NCBI GenBank assembly: GCA_910587555.1 | Contig: CAJULV010000033.1 | Location: forward strand, 1-42,707 | Direction of reading: 5' to 3' | DNA from: an uncultured Acetatifactor sp. | Lineage (GTDB): Bacteria > Bacillota > Clostridia > Lachnospirales > Lachnospiraceae | DNA length: 42,707 nt | Shown: in pieces, positions 41,140 through 42,707 of the stretch | Layout of the letters: every line of letters starts with the position of its first letter | Position numbering within the stretch: position 1 is the first letter of the stretch | Program-made: the position numbers and the translations under genes | Notes under the pieces: generated by a model | Seen by the model: only the letters and a program-made list of their open reading frames with translations | Database searches by the model: none | Told to the model about the DNA's origin: nothing

Positions 41140-41970
41140 TTACTTTATGAGATTCTTTGCCATGCCCGCCAGACGCACAGAATGGTAGACATTGTTCACC
41201 ACGCCGCTGCCACCGCCGGCCGGCACCATGAACTCGCTTAAGAACCGGGGGGTTTTGATGGCAAGCACGATGCAGGCAATCCCCCAGAACACGCTCATGT
41301 TCATCATCATGCCCACCCCCAGCTTGCAGAGGGTGATCTGCACCACCACGGAAAAAGCGGACTGGAAGAACTTCATCATATAATTCTTAAACACTCCCTT
41401 GTCATTATCCAGAAGCCCCACACAGGCCACCGGTACGCCGATCCGCAGGATCATGATCTCCAGCCCCCGCATCAGGAACTGGAAATACAGCATAAAATAA
41501 CTGATGACAAACACCAGGCCGAAGATGGCCGTCACAATCCCCGCTGAGGACAGGCCGTTCACCCATGCCATCCAGTCATAGTCCGTAGCCGCCCCGATTG
41601 CCGCCAGCAGTTCATCCGTCAGGCTTGTGGTGATATCAGCCATCCACCCGTACATCACCGGAAAGCACACCGCCACGGCAACCGCCTGGATAAACCGGGT
41701 CACAAGGTACACCGGCTCGCTGTCCGGATCTCCGTCCGTCCACATCACATAGCACTCGAAGCCTTTTTTCAGGAATTTCAGGATAATCAGCGACACCCCG
41801 AAGCCCAGCAGGATCTCAAACAGCACCTCCACCATGCTGCCGCCTCCCGCCCCGGTCATGTACTGGTCTGCGTGGAGCGTCATGGGAACCAGGTCGGAGA
41901 GCATCTCGTCAATAAATGCCACCGCGCCGTTTAAGACTGCCACAATCAGCAGCACAAGGATTACTTCCAC
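41140..41970 (-). CDS. VirB6/TrbL-like channel protein
   Basis: A 276-residue polytopic membrane protein with GTG start at 41970 and GGGAGGTGA upstream. It has about six hydrophobic helices (MEVILVLLIVAVLNGAVAF, VLFEILLGFGVSLIILKFL, FIQAVAVAVCFPVMYG, IVTAIFGLVFVISYFMLYF and others), a Gly-rich loop (TGAGGGSM) and a Gly-rich end (VPAGGGSGVV). The layout is that of VirB6/TrbL proteins, which form the inner-membrane part of the conjugation channel. Confidence 0.82.
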   Translation of the reverse strand: MEVILVLLIVAVLNGAVAFIDEMLSDLVPMTLHADQYMTGAGGGSMVEVLFEILLGFGVSLIILKFLKKGFECYVMWTDGDPDSEPVYLVTRFIQAVAVAVCFPVMYGWMADITTSLTDELLAAIGAATDYDWMAWVNGLSSAGIVTAIFGLVFVISYFMLYFQFLMRGLEIMILRIGVPVACVGLLDNDKGVFKNYMMKFFQSAFSVVVQITLCKLGVGMMMNMSVFWGIACIVLAIKTPRFLSEFMVPAGGGSGVVNNVYHSVRLAGMAKNLIK

Positions 41971-42030
41971 TCAATCACCTCCCATGCCCGACAGGATGGT
42001 TCCCTCCGGGCATCTTATTTTTGTGCCTGC

Positions 42031-42489
42031 TCACCGGCTGCCCTGTTTGGGCTGTGCCGTGTTTTCCAGATGAATGGTTTCCCCCGGCAGCCTGTCTCCC
42101 TCCGGATTTCCCGCCTGTCTGCCGTCATACGGCAGAATCCCCATTTCCGCTGTCACCGCTGCATCCACCTGTGGTTCTCCTGTCTGCCCCGCTTTCTCTT
42201 CTGTTTCAAGTCCATCCCCATAAATCGGGGCGTCATCCTCCGGCCTTGCATATGCCTCCAGCACACTGTCCTTGATCTGCTTGTACAGTTCCGAAGTGAT
42301 AGGGAAACAGATATCCCGGTATTCCCCGGCATGGATTTCCCGGCTGGGCATGAACACGGCCAGCCCTTTCTGGCAGTCTGCCACGCGCACCCCTGTCACC
42401 AGAAATTTCCCGTCCAGGCAGACGGTGGCAACGGCTTTCAGCCTGCCCTTGTCCTCATACCGGGCAACAATCTTGCTCTTAACTTTCAT
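42031..42489 (-). CDS. SpoVG-domain protein
   Basis: A 152-residue protein; ATG at 42489 (MKVKSKIVARYED) follows AAGGAGG. Residues 1-85 match the SpoVG fold: GRLKAVATVCLDGKFLVTGVRV, then KGLAVFMPSR, EYRDICFPI and YKQIKDSVLEAYA. SpoVG proteins are small nucleic-acid-binding regulators. The acidic Gly/Glu-rich tail is an addition. As the first gene of the minus-strand transfer operon in this window, it may regulate it. An intrinsic terminator-like hairpin lies just upstream. Confidence 0.85.
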   Translation of the reverse strand: MKVKSKIVARYEDKGRLKAVATVCLDGKFLVTGVRVADCQKGLAVFMPSREIHAGEYRDICFPITSELYKQIKDSVLEAYARPEDDAPIYGDGLETEEKAGQTGEPQVDAAVTAEMGILPYDGRQAGNPEGDRLPGETIHLENTAQPKQGSR

Positions 42490-42503
42490 CAAAGCCTCCT
42501 TCA

Positions 42504-42540
42504 TAAAAAAATACCAACCCTACCACTATCGTAAGGTTGG
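42504..42540 (-). terminator. Terminator or attenuator before the SpoVG-like gene
   Basis: On the minus strand CCAACC-T-TAC and GTA-G-GGTTGG (42514-42540) form a stem followed by TATTTTTTT. It ends only 15 nt before the SpoVG start, with the ribosome site right after. It either ends an upstream gene or regulates read-through into the transfer operon. A ten-codon frame (MSVCKLFSGY) lies about 20 nt upstream of it. Confidence 0.65.
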
Positions 42541-42707
42541 CTAAACATCGCTCATTATCAATAACCACTAAACAGTTTACAAACACTCATTTTTCTTTCG
42601 ATAAATCCTCCAGTTATATAATACCAGTATTGCACTTGATAATTTCTTTTTCCGTAAACGGTGGATAGTGCGTACCTATACAAAACAGGAGCAAACCTGT
42701 ATGATAA
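42541..42707. other. AT-rich leader region at the window edge
   Basis: No gene of useful length is seen. On the minus strand GGAGGATTTATCG precedes a ten-codon frame beginning MSVCKLF, a possible leader peptide before the terminator-like hairpin. Spacing of the ribosome site is long, so this is weak. Confidence 0.35.

Overview
The window comes from a Clostridia (Lachnospiraceae-like) gut Firmicute. Start sites carry strong AGGAGG-type ribosome sites, and the families present (clusters of large serine recombinases, a Tad/VirB hybrid transfer operon, AgrB/AgrD with a LytTR regulator, SpoVG) are typical of integrative conjugative elements in that group. No tRNA, rRNA or CRISPR array was seen. 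No relaxase or VirD4-type coupling protein is in the window, so the element probably continues to the right.

Layout. 1-2170: two serine recombinases of a resident element, the second missing its catalytic N-terminus. 2212-7379: an operon of three large serine recombinases, probably the integration module of the incoming element, whose left end would lie near 2165. 7552-11531: a small DUF6870-like protein, a membrane peptide, a DinG-type helicase, a hairpin-rich intergenic region and a sigma-region-4-like regulator broken by one base. 11.5-17.66 kb: an AT-rich cargo island with secreted or hypothetical proteins, several broken, then agrB and the 3' part of agrD. 17662-18051: the 3' part of an ORF-less group II intron. 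18052-24809 (+ strand): the 3' exon of a secreted transfer protein, then a VirB4 module. 24.8-27.6 kb: AT-rich again, with a broken XRE regulator, a LytTR response regulator, its histidine kinase and the 5' end of agrD. 27598-27954 (- strand): the 5' part of the same intron. 27955-42489 (- strand): the 5' exon of the secreted protein, Tad-like genes (tadE-like, tadC, tadB, cpaF, cpaE, cpaB, cpaA), two DNA methyltransferases, VirB3/PrgI-like, VirB6/TrbL-like and SpoVG-like genes.

Main result. The segment between GGGAAA at 17662-17667 and TTTCCC at 27598-27603 appears inverted. Turning it back does four things at base precision. It restores a 60-codon agrD ORF. It rebuilds a contiguous ~741-nt group II intron. 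It lets that intron splice the two exons of the secreted protein in frame (CAT|GGG, giving WCDH-GWWEYEW). It also merges the two AT-rich blocks into one island and puts all transfer genes on one strand. In the present orientation agrD is cut from its promoter and ribosome site, the VirB4 operon is cut from the upstream Tad operon, and the intron could act only by trans-splicing. This is either a reversible dual switch of quorum sensing and conjugation, or a one-off lesion in a decaying island. The sequence alone cannot decide between them.

The cargo island carries further inactivating or switch-like lesions: a 7-bp tandem repeat that puts a signal peptide out of frame, in-frame TAG codons in two otherwise intact genes, a self-complementary insertion in a lipoprotein-like gene, and a one-base deletion in the sigma-like gene.
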